This document shows positions 34,213 to 43,389 of a DNA stretch of 59,717 bases, piece after piece. Every line of letters begins with the position of its first letter. Position 1 is the stretch's first letter. This DNA comes from an uncultured Traorella sp. GTDB lineage: Bacteria > Bacillota_I > Bacilli_A > Erysipelotrichales > Erysipelotrichaceae. The notes beneath the pieces were generated by a model. It searched no databases. It was not told the origin of the DNA and worked only from the letters and a program-made list of their open reading frames with translations. Where the stretch lies: NCBI GenBank assembly GCA_944324265.1, contig CALUVS010000009.1, positions 1 to 59,717 on the forward strand. Reading direction: 5' to 3'. The position numbers were made by a program, and so were the translations under genes.

Positions 34213-34848
34213 ATGATAAAAGCAATCTTATTTGACATGGATGGTGTACTGGTAGACAGTGAAGGCTATTACATGCAGGAAATGAAAATAATGCTTCAGA
34301 ATTTAGGCGGAGAAGCAGAGGATGAATTCTTTTTTGAAATGATTGGTTCTACCTGGGACTATACCTATGACCAGCTAAGACTGAAATGCAATGTCAGTGA
34401 TGAGGTATTTCATAAGGCCATCACTGCCTTTCAGAATCAAGATCTGCCTTATGATCAGCTCATCTTTGAAGACACAAAAAGTGTTTTAAATAGCTTAAAA
34501 GAACAAGGCTATCACTTAGCAGTCTGTTCTTCCTCTTCGATGTCCATGATCCAGCAGATGATTCATTTATGTCAGTTAGAAAACATCTTTGATTTTGTGA
34601 TCAGCGGTGAGTCCTTAAAAGAATCCAAGCCGCACCCCGAAATCTATCTGACTGCGGCTGAGGCCTTGCATTGCCGAAGCAATGAATGCATAGTCATCGA
34701 AGATTCTGCCCGCGGCATCGAAGCCGGCAAAAACGCCGATATGCTTGTATGTGCCATCAAAGACACCCGTTTCGGCATCAATCAGTCAAAAGCTGATTAC
34801 AAAATCAGTCATTTATCAGCATTGATTCCTCTTTTAAAACAGCTCTGA
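34213..34848 (+). CDS. HAD-superfamily hydrolase, beta-phosphoglucomutase-like
   Basis: A cytoplasmic HAD subfamily IA phosphatase or phosphomutase of 211 residues. Motif I DMDGVLVDS (residues 8-16), a helical cap (about 18-85), motif II CSSSS near 98, the Lys in ESKPHPEIY near 138, and motif IV IEDSARGIEAG near 161 are all present. This layout fits beta-phosphoglucomutases and 2-deoxyglucose-6-phosphatases, and the substrate is uncertain. GCGAGGATATTTTC precedes the start. Stand-alone gene. Confidence 0.9.
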   Translation: MIKAILFDMDGVLVDSEGYYMQEMKIMLQNLGGEAEDEFFFEMIGSTWDYTYDQLRLKCNVSDEVFHKAITAFQNQDLPYDQLIFEDTKSVLNSLKEQGYHLAVCSSSSMSMIQQMIHLCQLENIFDFVISGESLKESKPHPEIYLTAAEALHCRSNECIVIEDSARGIEAGKNADMLVCAIKDTRFGINQSKADYKISHLSALIPLLKQL

Positions 34849-34860
34849 TCAATAATTTCA

Positions 34861-35379
34861 TCAAAGAAAGTCATTGCTGCGATCCGGATAGCGCAAATAG
34901 TAAACATCTTCTTTTTCCATCACAGCTGTTTTTCTGAAGCCATGACGAAGATAGAAACGCTCTGCAGCAATGTTATCTTTATGTACGCCACAGGCAATCG
35001 GACGAACACCGAATTCTTCATAGATCAGTTCAATGACTTTTTCTAAAACGGTACCGCCGATTCCATTATTCCGATAACGCTGATCAATCACAAAGCCCAT
35101 CAAACGATAAAACGGAACATTTTTCATCTCTTGGGGATCACTTTCCCATCTAAGTGCTTCTCCAAGCAGAATGAATCCGATATACTTATCTTCTTTTTTG
35201 ATAACATACGTATGTCCTTTGCAATGATGTTCAAGCCCATATTGAGTAAGTTCTATGATTGTATCTGCCGTATCGACAAAGGCTTCGCTTATATCATCAC
35301 GCTTGATCAAGCGGATCTGTTCCATGTTTTCTTTTGATAATATCTCCAAATCAAAATTACTTGTGCAGCGATGTAACAT
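34861..35379 (-). CDS. GNAT family N-acetyltransferase
   Basis: A 172-residue acetyl-CoA-dependent acyltransferase. The acetyl-CoA loop is QRYRNNGIGG near 112-121, followed by the typical AERFYLRHGF near 147-156. The acceptor is unknown. Its ribosome site GGAGGATG contains the stop codon of the GNAT gene just upstream, so translation is coupled. Confidence 0.88.
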   Translation of the reverse strand: MLHRCTSNFDLEILSKENMEQIRLIKRDDISEAFVDTADTIIELTQYGLEHHCKGHTYVIKKEDKYIGFILLGEALRWESDPQEMKNVPFYRLMGFVIDQRYRNNGIGGTVLEKVIELIYEEFGVRPIACGVHKDNIAAERFYLRHGFRKTAVMEKEDVYYLRYPDRSNDFL

Positions 35380-35383
35380 AGTT

Positions 35384-35824
35384 TCATCCTCCTTTCATAA
35401 TATATCTGCTTTGATTCACTGTCTTTATGATTTCAAAGTCATGTCTTTGGTAAAGAGAAACGGCTCGCTGATTTTGAATAAAAACATACAGGATTATCGG
35501 CTGATGAACAGAGGAACAGCACTTTTCAATCACTGCCGAACCAATTCCCTGGTTTTGAAATTCTGTGAAAATATATAAATCATCGATTTCATATTCACCC
35601 TCTTCATTTCTATAAAAATGAACATATCCGGCTTTCTTGCCATCAGCAAGTATAACTGTATATTTATCAATGCAGGTTTCTATTTTATGCCTTACCCATT
35701 GCATAACTTGATTGTAGTTAATGCATTCAAGTGATTCATAGGTATCAATCAGTTTTTTGCTTAATTGATAAATGCATTCGATATCATTGCTTGCGGCTTT
35801 GCAGTAAGTAATCTTCATATACAT
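35384..35824 (-). CDS. GNAT family N-acetyltransferase
   Basis: A 146-residue GNAT protein, not close in sequence to its downstream neighbour. The acetyl-CoA loop EFQNQGIGS is near 83-91, and the C-terminal NQRAVSLYQRHDF motif near 118-130. The start is ATG 35824 or 35818; AAGGGGATGT lies upstream of both, and the longer frame from 35866 has no ribosome site. It overlaps the translation signals of the next GNAT gene, forming a two-gene operon. Confidence 0.85.
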   Translation of the reverse strand: MYMKITYCKAASNDIECIYQLSKKLIDTYESLECINYNQVMQWVRHKIETCIDKYTVILADGKKAGYVHFYRNEEGEYEIDDLYIFTEFQNQGIGSAVIEKCCSSVHQPIILYVFIQNQRAVSLYQRHDFEIIKTVNQSRYIMKGG

Positions 35825-35888
35825 CCCCTTTTTATATATTGTAAGAAGAAATAATCTGGAAATCAATCACTCTGTTATTATTTACAAA

Positions 35889-35915
35889 AAGACGACATTC
35901 GATTGAATGCCGTCT
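35889..35915 (-). terminator. Terminator of the nucleoside transporter operon
   Basis: On the minus strand AGACGGCATTC/GAATGTCGTCT (one G-T pair) with a 4-nt loop is followed by a TTTTTGT run, beyond the nupQ-like stop. Confidence 0.8.
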
Positions 35916-35954
35916 ATTTTACTATTTGTTTTTGTAAATGTTCTATGAGATCTT

Positions 35955-36914
35955 TTATCGTTTACCCGAATCGTAAATCTCTCCGCTGGCTTTTGGTCCA
36001 ACAGAACGTCCGCTGAAGATAATCAGGGCAATGATTGTGACTAAATATGGGAACAATGTAAAGAAATCGGATGGCATAGCAGAGAACAATGGGATAGAGG
36101 ATGAGAAGTATCCGAATGTCTGAGCAAATCCGAAGAATAAGCCAGCACCCAATACACCCAATGCATTCCATTGTCCAAAGATCAAGGTTGCAATTGCAAC
36201 GAACCCTAAACCATGGATACTATTTACAAAGTAGTAGTTAGAAGTTGTCAATACTAATACTGCACCTGCTAAACCACTTAATGCACCAGAGATACATAAA
36301 GCAATCCAGCGCATCTTGACAACATTGATCCCCATAGAAGCACTCGCTTGAGGAAATTCACCGCAAGAACGAAGACGCAGACCAAATGGTGTCTTTTTCA
36401 TGATAAACCAAGTAATCAAGATAAAAGCAAATGCTATATAAGTCGTAGAATAAACATTTGTAAACAGCATTGGCCCAATAACCGGAATTTCACTTAAAAC
36501 CGGCACAGTCATTCTTTGGAAAGAAGCATCCGGAGTAAAGAATGGCGTCTGTCTTGTGCCGTAGAATACTTGACACAAGTAGATGGTCAAACCGCCAGCC
36601 AATACGTTTAAGGCTGTACCGGAAATCGTCTGATCCGCTTTGAAGTGAATAGAAGCAACCCCATGCAATGCAATAAAGACAACACCAGCAATCATACTTG
36701 CCAATAAAGCAATCCATTTGGATGCACCGCCTAAACCGGCATCCATACATACAATCAAAATTGCCGCAGCTACGAAACCGCCAATCTGCATTGTACCATC
36801 AACAGCAATGTTTACAATACCGGAGCGTTCAGAGAACAAGCCTCCTAATGCACCTAAAATCAGAGGAGTGGCACACATTAAGGCAATCGGAAACATTTGA
36901 TAAATCAGTTCCAC
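35955..36914 (-). CDS. nupQ: Nucleoside ABC transporter permease (NupQ/YufQ-like)
   Basis: An integral membrane permease of 319 residues with about nine to ten hydrophobic segments, of the BPD_transp_2 type used by BMP-family importers. GALGGLFSERSGIVNIAVDG near 22 and the PFGLRLRSCGEFPQASASMG coupling region near 150 are typical. It begins with GTG, and the G at 36914 is shared with the stop TAG of the preceding permease. GGAGGTGACGC is the ribosome site. Last gene of the importer operon. Confidence 0.93.
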   Translation of the reverse strand: MELIYQMFPIALMCATPLILGALGGLFSERSGIVNIAVDGTMQIGGFVAAAILIVCMDAGLGGASKWIALLASMIAGVVFIALHGVASIHFKADQTISGTALNVLAGGLTIYLCQVFYGTRQTPFFTPDASFQRMTVPVLSEIPVIGPMLFTNVYSTTYIAFAFILITWFIMKKTPFGLRLRSCGEFPQASASMGINVVKMRWIALCISGALSGLAGAVLVLTTSNYYFVNSIHGLGFVAIATLIFGQWNALGVLGAGLFFGFAQTFGYFSSSIPLFSAMPSDFFTLFPYLVTIIALIIFSGRSVGPKASGEIYDSGKR

Positions 36915-38023
36915 TATGCGTCACCTCCTTCGATAGATTTTGGCTCCCTTTTCTTCTTGAAACCTTTGAAGTCAATTTTATCTAATACAAGGATGATAGC
37001 ATATTGAATAGCTACCAGATAGATGATAATTGCTTGTACTAATTCTGCAATTTCACTTGGAATTTGGAAAATCTGCAGGTTTCCGGAAGCTGATTTCAGC
37101 AATGAGAACAGCATACCGGCAAAGAATACACCGACTGCATTCGCTGCGCCGACCAACGCAATGGAAATTCCATCGAAGCCATAGTTATCAAATCCTGTAT
37201 AAATACGTCCATACTTGTATTCACCTAATACTAACAATGCACCGGCAACACCGCAGAATGCACCGGAAATCATCATAGACAATATAATATTTCTTTCAAC
37301 CTTCATTCCAGCAAAGCGAGCAGCTTCTTTATTGAAACCAGTTGCTTTTAAACTGAAACCAAACGTTGTTTTTTCAATGATAAACCAGAAAATCACTAAT
37401 CCAACGATTGCAGCCAAGAAGCCCCAGTTGAACTGAGAAGCGGTAGCTGTAGTGACCTGTTTCAATACGGCAGAATCTGGAATTGAAATAGTACGAGCAT
37501 TGGTATTTGGGTCAATCGGCAGCAATCCGCGTGTCAGCATATTGCAGATATACATCGCAGAATAGTTCAGCATGATGCAGATAACAACTTCGTTGATACC
37601 GCGATATGCTTTCAATAACCCAGGCAAGAATCCCCAAACAGCTCCTGCAGCAGCTGCAGCTAATAAACAAGCGATAGGGTGAATGATTGGCGGAAGATCC
37701 ACGCATAATGCCACAAAGGCAGCTGCTGTACCGCCGACGATAAACTGACCTTCACCGCCGATATTAAATAAACCTGTACGATAGGCAAAAGCAACAGATA
37801 AACCTGTCAAGATCATCGGTACTGAATATTTAAACCAGTTCAGCACGAACATCGGATTGATGCCGGCATCAGGCTTCTGCATATTAAAGCCTGTCATGGA
37901 ACGAACCAGCGCTGTCAGTAAATCAAATGGATTACGCCCGGTTATCGCTACAAGTCCAAAAGCAAACAACAGCCCGATAACAACTGCAATCAACGAAATA
38001 ACCAATGGATTATGTTTTTTCAT
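36914..38023 (-). CDS. nupP: Nucleoside ABC transporter permease (NupP/YufP-like)
   Basis: The second permease, 369 residues, with about ten hydrophobic segments. RTGLFNIGGEGQFIVGG near 82 and the coupling helix FGFSLKATGFNKEAARFAG near 222 match the family. It starts 1 nt after the ATPase gene, with GGAGGCTTTGTAAT as ribosome site inside that gene, and overlaps the next permease by one base. Together the two permeases form the membrane channel. Confidence 0.93.
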   Translation of the reverse strand: MKKHNPLVISLIAVVIGLLFAFGLVAITGRNPFDLLTALVRSMTGFNMQKPDAGINPMFVLNWFKYSVPMILTGLSVAFAYRTGLFNIGGEGQFIVGGTAAAFVALCVDLPPIIHPIACLLAAAAAGAVWGFLPGLLKAYRGINEVVICIMLNYSAMYICNMLTRGLLPIDPNTNARTISIPDSAVLKQVTTATASQFNWGFLAAIVGLVIFWFIIEKTTFGFSLKATGFNKEAARFAGMKVERNIILSMMISGAFCGVAGALLVLGEYKYGRIYTGFDNYGFDGISIALVGAANAVGVFFAGMLFSLLKSASGNLQIFQIPSEIAELVQAIIIYLVAIQYAIILVLDKIDFKGFKKKREPKSIEGGDA

Positions 38024-38024
38024 A

Positions 38025-39551
38025 TTACAAAGCCTCCATTTTCTTCAATGAACCAGCCATCATCAGACCTAATTCATTTTCATCTGTATCCTTGCGCCAT
38101 ACAAGACCAGTAATTTCACCGTCATGAATAACTGCAATACGATCAGACAAATTCAAAATTTCATCCAATTCAAAGGAAACAAGCAAGATAGCTTTTCCTT
38201 TATCACGTTCTTCTACAATACGGGTATGAATATATTCAATCGCTCCAACGTCCAAACCACGAGTTGGCTGAACAACAACCAGCAAGTCCGTAGAACGATC
38301 AATTTCTCGAGCAATAATTGCTTTCTGCTGATTTCCCCCAGACATACTGCGGGTAATCGTTTCTTTCCCCTGCCCGCTTCTTACGTCGAACTGTTCAATC
38401 AGCTTATCAGCATATTCATCAATAGCCTTTGGTTTTAAAACACCATGTTCAGAGAAAGGCGGACGATTATAGCAATGAATGATAAAATTATCCTTCAATG
38501 CGAAATCAAGCACCAATCCATGTTTATGTCTGTCTTCAGGCACATGAGACATGCCCAGATCCAATCTCTTCTTGATCGGCATGTGTGTAATATCCTGCCC
38601 TTTCAGCAAGATCGTACCGCCATGCGCTTTGGCAAGACCTGTCAATGCATAAACAAGCTCTGTCTGACCATTGCCGTCAATACCGGCAAGACCGACAATT
38701 TCCCCTGCGCGTACCGTCAGATTCAGATTCTTCACTGCCGGCAGTTTCTTCACATTCATGACTGTCAGATCTTTAATTTCAAGCACAGGCTTACCCGGAT
38801 GACATTCACCTTTTTCAACAGCGAAACTAACTTCACGGCCGACCATCATTTCAGCCATCTGTTTTTCATCTGTTTCCTTTACATCGATTGTACCGATATA
38901 TTTCCCCTTACGAAGAACAGTACATTCATCCGCAACCTCTTTGATTTCCTTCAGTTTATGAGTAATCAACAGAATCGTTTTTCCCTCTTTGATCAATCCT
39001 CTCATAATATTCATCAATTCATGAATTTCCTGCGGAGTCAATACAGCTGTTGGTTCATCGAAAATTAAGATTTCTGCATTTCGATAAAGCATTTTCAGAA
39101 TTTCCACACGTTGTTGCATCCCAACGGAGATATCCTGAATCTTTGCATATGGGTCTACATTGAGACCATATAATTCACTTAATTCTTTTACTCTTTCTGC
39201 CGCTTTCTTAATGTCGATCATACCAAACTTCTTCGGTTCAAGTCCCAAAATAATATTTTCGGTAACAGTGAAGCAGTCAATCAGCTTAAAGTGCTGATGC
39301 ACCATCCCAATCCCCAATTCTGTCGCAATGTTTGGGTCAGAGATGACAACTTCCTTGCCTCTTACTTTGATTGTTCCGGAAGTAGGCTGATACAATCCAA
39401 AAAGAATAGACATTAACGTCGATTTCCCGGCCCCGTTTTCACCTAACAATGCATGAACAGTCTGTTCTTTGATCTTCAAAGTAACATTGTCATTAGCACG
39501 AATACCAGGGAAGTCTTTGGTAATGTTGAGCATTTCAATTGCATATGCCAT
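38025..39551 (-). CDS. nupO: Nucleoside ABC transporter ATP-binding protein (NupO/YufO-like)
   Basis: A 508-residue ATPase with two fused cassettes, as in sugar and nucleoside importers. Cassette 1: Walker A GENGAGKST near 36, signature DISVGMQQR near 142 and Walker B ILIFDEPTAVL near 160. Cassette 2: the P-loop is replaced by GIDGNGQTEL near 295, the usual degenerate form, with signature MSGGNQQK near 405. GGAGGACAATTTG precedes ATG 39551, and TATAAT lies just upstream, so it may have its own promoter in addition to read-through from the BMP gene. Confidence 0.95.
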   Translation of the reverse strand: MAYAIEMLNITKDFPGIRANDNVTLKIKEQTVHALLGENGAGKSTLMSILFGLYQPTSGTIKVRGKEVVISDPNIATELGIGMVHQHFKLIDCFTVTENIILGLEPKKFGMIDIKKAAERVKELSELYGLNVDPYAKIQDISVGMQQRVEILKMLYRNAEILIFDEPTAVLTPQEIHELMNIMRGLIKEGKTILLITHKLKEIKEVADECTVLRKGKYIGTIDVKETDEKQMAEMMVGREVSFAVEKGECHPGKPVLEIKDLTVMNVKKLPAVKNLNLTVRAGEIVGLAGIDGNGQTELVYALTGLAKAHGGTILLKGQDITHMPIKKRLDLGMSHVPEDRHKHGLVLDFALKDNFIIHCYNRPPFSEHGVLKPKAIDEYADKLIEQFDVRSGQGKETITRSMSGGNQQKAIIAREIDRSTDLLVVVQPTRGLDVGAIEYIHTRIVEERDKGKAILLVSFELDEILNLSDRIAVIHDGEITGLVWRKDTDENELGLMMAGSLKKMEAL

Positions 39552-39632
39552 TCAAATTGTCCTCCTAATATACAATTATTATAACATTTTATTAACACAT
39601 ATACTATTAATTTTTAAAAAACAAACGTTTTT

Positions 39633-39646
39633 TGAAAGCGCTATCA
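39633..39646. promoter_or_regulatory. cre site (CcpA) upstream of nupO
   Basis: TGAAAGCGCTATCA matches the cre consensus TGWAANCGNTNWCA at every position. It lies about 80 bp upstream of nupO, between that gene and the terminator after the BMP lipoprotein gene. Confidence 0.75.
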
Positions 39647-39662
39647 AAATATAGACCAAAAA

Positions 39663-39690
39663 AAAGGATGACATTTTCTGTCATCCCTTT
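39663..39690 (-). terminator. Terminator after the BMP lipoprotein gene
   Basis: On the minus strand GGATGACA/TGTCATCC with a 5-nt loop is followed by nine T residues. It probably sets a high ratio of binding protein to transporter by partial read-through. Confidence 0.9.
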
Positions 39691-39712
39691 GCATAACTAG
39701 AATTGTTATGAA

Positions 39713-40810
39713 TTAGTCACCGATTGTTAAGTCGTTGTTAACAGCAGTTTCAGAAACAACAACTTCACCGCTGACAATCTTCTGAGTAGCTTCTTCAACA
39801 GCAGCTAATTCTTCTTCAGTAAGATTTGGATTTTCTTCAGGTAAACCAACACCGTTGTCAGCTAATGTATAACGTACAACTCCGCCTTCGAATGTACCGT
39901 CAGCAACAGCTTTAGCAGCATTGTAAGAAGCAGTATCAACACGTTTCATCATTGAAGTTAAAATAATTGATTTAGTCTGTGCTTCATCAACATAACCCTG
40001 AGCATATTGGTCAGTATCAACACCGATTACCCAAACATCTTCACCATTCATTGCACGTTCCTGAGCTTCAGAAATAACACCATTACCAGTAGCACCAGCT
40101 GCGTGGAAGATGATATAAGCACCAGAATTGTACTGTTTACCAGCTAAACTCTTACCTACTTCAGGTGCAGCAAAGTTGTTAGCATTGTCATAATAGATCT
40201 GGCATTCTGGATAAACTGACCAAACACCTTGTTGGTAACCAGCCCAGAATTTTTCCATTGTTACAGATTCTTGACCCATAACAAATCCTACAGCATCATA
40301 ACCTTCATTCTTTGCTCTTAAACCAGCAACTACACCAACTAAGTAAGAACCTTCGTGTTCAGCAAATACAGCCTGCTGTACATTTGGAGTCATTTCTGGA
40401 TCCAAAGAATCAACGTCGATGATCAGCATTTTCTGATCAGGGTAAGCCTGAGCAGCTTCAGTAATAGCATCTGCAAATAAGAAACCAGCAGCAGCGATCA
40501 AATCAACGCCTTCTTCAGCATATGTTGATAAGTTAGGCATATAATCTGTTTCACTGTCTGACTGCAAGTAACTGTAATCAGTACCTTCTACCAATCCAGC
40601 TTCAGCAGCATATTCTTGAATACCTTTGTAGCTAGTTTCATTAAATGAGTGGTCATTGATACCGCCCATGTCAGTTACGAAACCAATTGAAATTTTTTCT
40701 TCAGTTGGAGTTTCAGTACCAGGATTTTCCTCCTCAGCTGGTTGTGAACAAGCAGTTAAAGTTGTCACAGCCATTAAGCTGGCTAACGCCATTTTTAAAA
40801 CTTTTTTCAT
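39713..40810 (-). CDS. nupN: BMP family nucleoside-binding lipoprotein
   Basis: The substrate-binding lipoprotein of the importer, 365 residues. The signal peptide ends in the lipobox TLTAC (Cys21), followed by a Glu/Pro/Thr linker. The BMP/PnrA domain starts IGFVTDMGGINDHSFNE, containing the Asp, Asn and Phe that contact purine nucleosides in PnrA/Med family proteins. YIIFHAAGATGNGV near 233 is also typical. It is anchored outside the membrane and hands nucleoside to NupPQ. Promoter TTGACA-16-TATAAT with an overlapping cre-like site. TAGGAGGACAATC precedes ATG 40810. Confidence 0.95.
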   Translation of the reverse strand: MKKVLKMALASLMAVTTLTACSQPAEEENPGTETPTEEKISIGFVTDMGGINDHSFNETSYKGIQEYAAEAGLVEGTDYSYLQSDSETDYMPNLSTYAEEGVDLIAAAGFLFADAITEAAQAYPDQKMLIIDVDSLDPEMTPNVQQAVFAEHEGSYLVGVVAGLRAKNEGYDAVGFVMGQESVTMEKFWAGYQQGVWSVYPECQIYYDNANNFAAPEVGKSLAGKQYNSGAYIIFHAAGATGNGVISEAQERAMNGEDVWVIGVDTDQYAQGYVDEAQTKSIILTSMMKRVDTASYNAAKAVADGTFEGGVVRYTLADNGVGLPEENPNLTEEELAAVEEATQKIVSGEVVVSETAVNNDLTIGD

Positions 40811-40854
40811 GATTGTCCTCCTAAAAGTTTCTATAAAGTTTCCTTTATAATCAA

Positions 40855-40882
40855 ATTATACCGCTTTCATCGCATTTGTCAA
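40855..40882 (-). promoter_or_regulatory. Promoter of the BMP gene with overlapping cre-like site
   Basis: On the minus strand TTGACA (40877-40882), 16 bp, TATAAT (40855-40860). The cre-like TGAAAGCGGTATAA (40856-40869, one mismatch) overlaps spacer and -10, a position suited to repression by CcpA. Confidence 0.7.
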
Positions 40883-40983
40883 TTAAACTCGCACTATTTA
40901 AGCATTTCATTTATGAGAATCGTGCTTACAGAAAATATTCTTTTTTTGTTTCATAAAAAATGCTATTTGTAACATTTCTTACA

Positions 40984-41014
40984 CAAAAAAAGAGATATTC
41001 TTTCGAATACCTCT
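40984..41014 (-). terminator. Terminator of the yjjI-yjjW operon
   Basis: On the minus strand AGAGGTATTC/GAATATCTCT with a 4-nt loop (one mismatch) and a following T7 run, starting at the yjjW stop. Confidence 0.85.
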
Positions 41015-41849
41015 AAATGACAACAGTTTGTTCTGCTCCTAATTCCAAAGCAATTTGCCGCATCTTTTCTGCCTGCTCCAGCGTTGTAATATTGCGGCCA
41101 ATCTTTTCCAGACCTTCTTCACGAACGCCGAAAGGACGATAACGCAGTAATTTATACAAAACCTTATCTTTGATTGTCTGTGCAACATAACGCACCGTAC
41201 GCTCATTTTGTTCCTCATGGAACGGTAATAAAACCGTACGAATTTCCTGAAGTTTATTTTTTTCCAAAAGATAATGCAGATTTTTTATGACCGGCGCATT
41301 GTCAAAATGCACCAGTTCCTGATGAAATGCCGGATCACTGGCTTTCACATCCAGCATCACGCCATCACATACCTCCATCAATTCTTCATACTTTGAAAAA
41401 TCATAGGCACCGTTGGAATCAATCAGACAAGTTAAGCCCATTGGTTTTACTGCCTTGAAAAGCTCCAAAAGAAAGTCCGCATGCACCATGCATTCACCGC
41501 CGCTGACCGTAATGCCGCGAATGTAAGGCTTGATTGGGCGAATGACCGCCAACAGATCCTCAACACTCTTCATCTCCACTTTCGGGCTGGATAAATGCTG
41601 GCATGTCTTCAAACACGTATCGCAGTCCACACAGATATCTTTGTGCCAAACAACCTTCCCATCTATCATTTCAAGGGCATTGACCGGACAAGTTTTGACA
41701 CATTCACCGCAGTGGATACAGGCATGAATCGTTTCAGGATTATGACAATACAAGCACTGAAAGGGACATCCCTGAAAAAAGATCGAAGTACGGTTTCCAG
41801 GCCCATCTACATTGGAAAAAGGAATAATGCGATTAACGGGCGCTTTCAT
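41013..41849 (-). CDS. yjjW: YjjW family glycyl radical enzyme activase
   Basis: A radical SAM activating enzyme of 278 residues that installs the glycyl radical on its partner. The SAM cluster motif is C28-X3-C32-X2-C35 (CPFQCLYC). An inserted ferredoxin-like domain with CIHCGECVKTCP near 45 and CVDCDTCLKTC near 72 gives two further [4Fe-4S] clusters. GGECMVH near 120 is the SAM-binding GGE motif. It overlaps yjjI by 17 nt, so the pair is translationally coupled. Oxygen-sensitive and cytoplasmic. Confidence 0.94.
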   Translation of the reverse strand: MKAPVNRIIPFSNVDGPGNRTSIFFQGCPFQCLYCHNPETIHACIHCGECVKTCPVNALEMIDGKVVWHKDICVDCDTCLKTCQHLSSPKVEMKSVEDLLAVIRPIKPYIRGITVSGGECMVHADFLLELFKAVKPMGLTCLIDSNGAYDFSKYEELMEVCDGVMLDVKASDPAFHQELVHFDNAPVIKNLHYLLEKNKLQEIRTVLLPFHEEQNERTVRYVAQTIKDKVLYKLLRYRPFGVREEGLEKIGRNITTLEQAEKMRQIALELGAEQTVVI

Positions 41850-43350
41850 TGACTCTTTCTAAACGTCTGCTTAATGCATCAGAATTGTCACGAGCCCCTT
41901 TGCCATTGACACTTACCTGGTTCAATGATTGCTGGTGAGCATCCAATTTTGCCAATTCACTCTTCTTCACCAAATATCCGGTAACACGAACAACATCATT
42001 GTTTGCTAAATATCCGGAGAAGTAACGCATACCGTTCGCCAATGCTCCTTTAATAATATCCACCAAAGCACCTGGTGTCTTTTCCCAAGTTTCTTCAAAA
42101 TTGAAAATATCACCGATACCTGTTGGGAAATATTTATGGAATAAAGTAGAGTGTTCAATGTGTTCAAACATTGGTGGTTCTACCCCGATAGGAATACGGC
42201 ATCCTGGAGAGTCTTCACGTCCGTCACTATCCAAACCAACTTGAGCGTGCAGACGGAAGTGGTGATCACAAGCATCACAGTAATCAGCCGTATAGTTATT
42301 GACAAAGTCCTGCATCTGTTTCACGATGCGAACCCCTAATTCATCTGCCTCTTTGTTGTTTCCGAATCCTTTGGCAGGATCTTCAATGCCCAGCAAGTGG
42401 TTGCAGCATTCAGCTAAACCTACCATACCGAACATTCCTGTAAAGTTTTCTACTTTGACAAAGCCTTCAGTAGCTAAGAAGTTAGACTTAAAGAATGCAC
42501 TTTGTTCTACAATAAACTTAATACGATCATTCATGGCATCTGCCATTAATTTTTCATAATAAGGCAATGTTTCATTCAAGAACTGATCAACAGAATTTGC
42601 CTTCAAAGACATTTCATATAATCTTAAACGGTGCAGTGTAAATCCTCCGCCACCCAAGGTCAATCCATTGTAGCAGCTGGCAATTGCATAATCCTTGCCC
42701 CATTCACTTTCAAACATTCTGTGGTTCGCAAAAGATGGTTTCGCTGTCTTCATCATACATTTTGCGCATAATTCTGCAAACTCAGGACTTGTCAGTTCAG
42801 GATCATATTTCAATGACAAGTTCGGAATAGCCAACTGCATTTCTTCCGTTAATTCTAATAACAATCTTCCTGTCAATGTATCCTTTGGTCCGATATCTGC
42901 ATGTACAAACGAATCTGTTAATGTACGGTCAATATTCAATAAGAATAAACCTAAGCATTTCTTTGCTTCTTCACGGCTTACTTGCTGAACAAATGGTTCC
43001 AATAATTTATCTAAATCACCCAAATATACAGGGAAAGATGTAATAGAAGGCACATGACGATACATGATCAATAAACTATTGCATGCTTCCCATAAATCCT
43101 TCGGCGGATTCAATTCCAAAAACTTACTTCCTTTTTCCATTAAAATAGAATAGTCAGGAATGATGTAACGAGGACGATAAGGTAAATTCCCTTCGCCCAA
43201 TGTACAAATAATATTGTCTTTCATTGCCTGAACATATTCATCACTCAAAGGAATAGTATGATCCATATTTTCGGCTACATGAGCCAAAGCCAATAATTGC
43301 TGCTGATAAGTCAGCGAAGTATCAGTAACGATTTTTAACACGTCTTCCAT
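41833..43350 (-). CDS. yjjI: YjjI family glycyl radical enzyme (DUF3029)
   Basis: A 505-residue member of the YjjI/DUF3029 glycyl radical family, shorter than pyruvate formate-lyase. The C-terminal radical loop reads RVTGYLV (near 458-464). CYNGLTLGGGGF near 230 holds a candidate thiyl Cys. The physiological reaction of this family is not established as far as I know. GGAGGATATT precedes ATG 43350 and TATAAT lies at 43386-43391. An IS1634-type element sits 127 bp upstream, but the IS-proximal 88-bp copy leaves the near promoter intact. Confidence 0.93.
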   Translation of the reverse strand: MEDVLKIVTDTSLTYQQQLLALAHVAENMDHTIPLSDEYVQAMKDNIICTLGEGNLPYRPRYIIPDYSILMEKGSKFLELNPPKDLWEACNSLLIMYRHVPSITSFPVYLGDLDKLLEPFVQQVSREEAKKCLGLFLLNIDRTLTDSFVHADIGPKDTLTGRLLLELTEEMQLAIPNLSLKYDPELTSPEFAELCAKCMMKTAKPSFANHRMFESEWGKDYAIASCYNGLTLGGGGFTLHRLRLYEMSLKANSVDQFLNETLPYYEKLMADAMNDRIKFIVEQSAFFKSNFLATEGFVKVENFTGMFGMVGLAECCNHLLGIEDPAKGFGNNKEADELGVRIVKQMQDFVNNYTADYCDACDHHFRLHAQVGLDSDGREDSPGCRIPIGVEPPMFEHIEHSTLFHKYFPTGIGDIFNFEETWEKTPGALVDIIKGALANGMRYFSGYLANNDVVRVTGYLVKKSELAKLDAHQQSLNQVSVNGKGARDNSDALSRRLERVNESAR

Positions 43351-43389
43351 AATATCCTCCTTTTCTTGATATACCTTTTTTGACGATTA

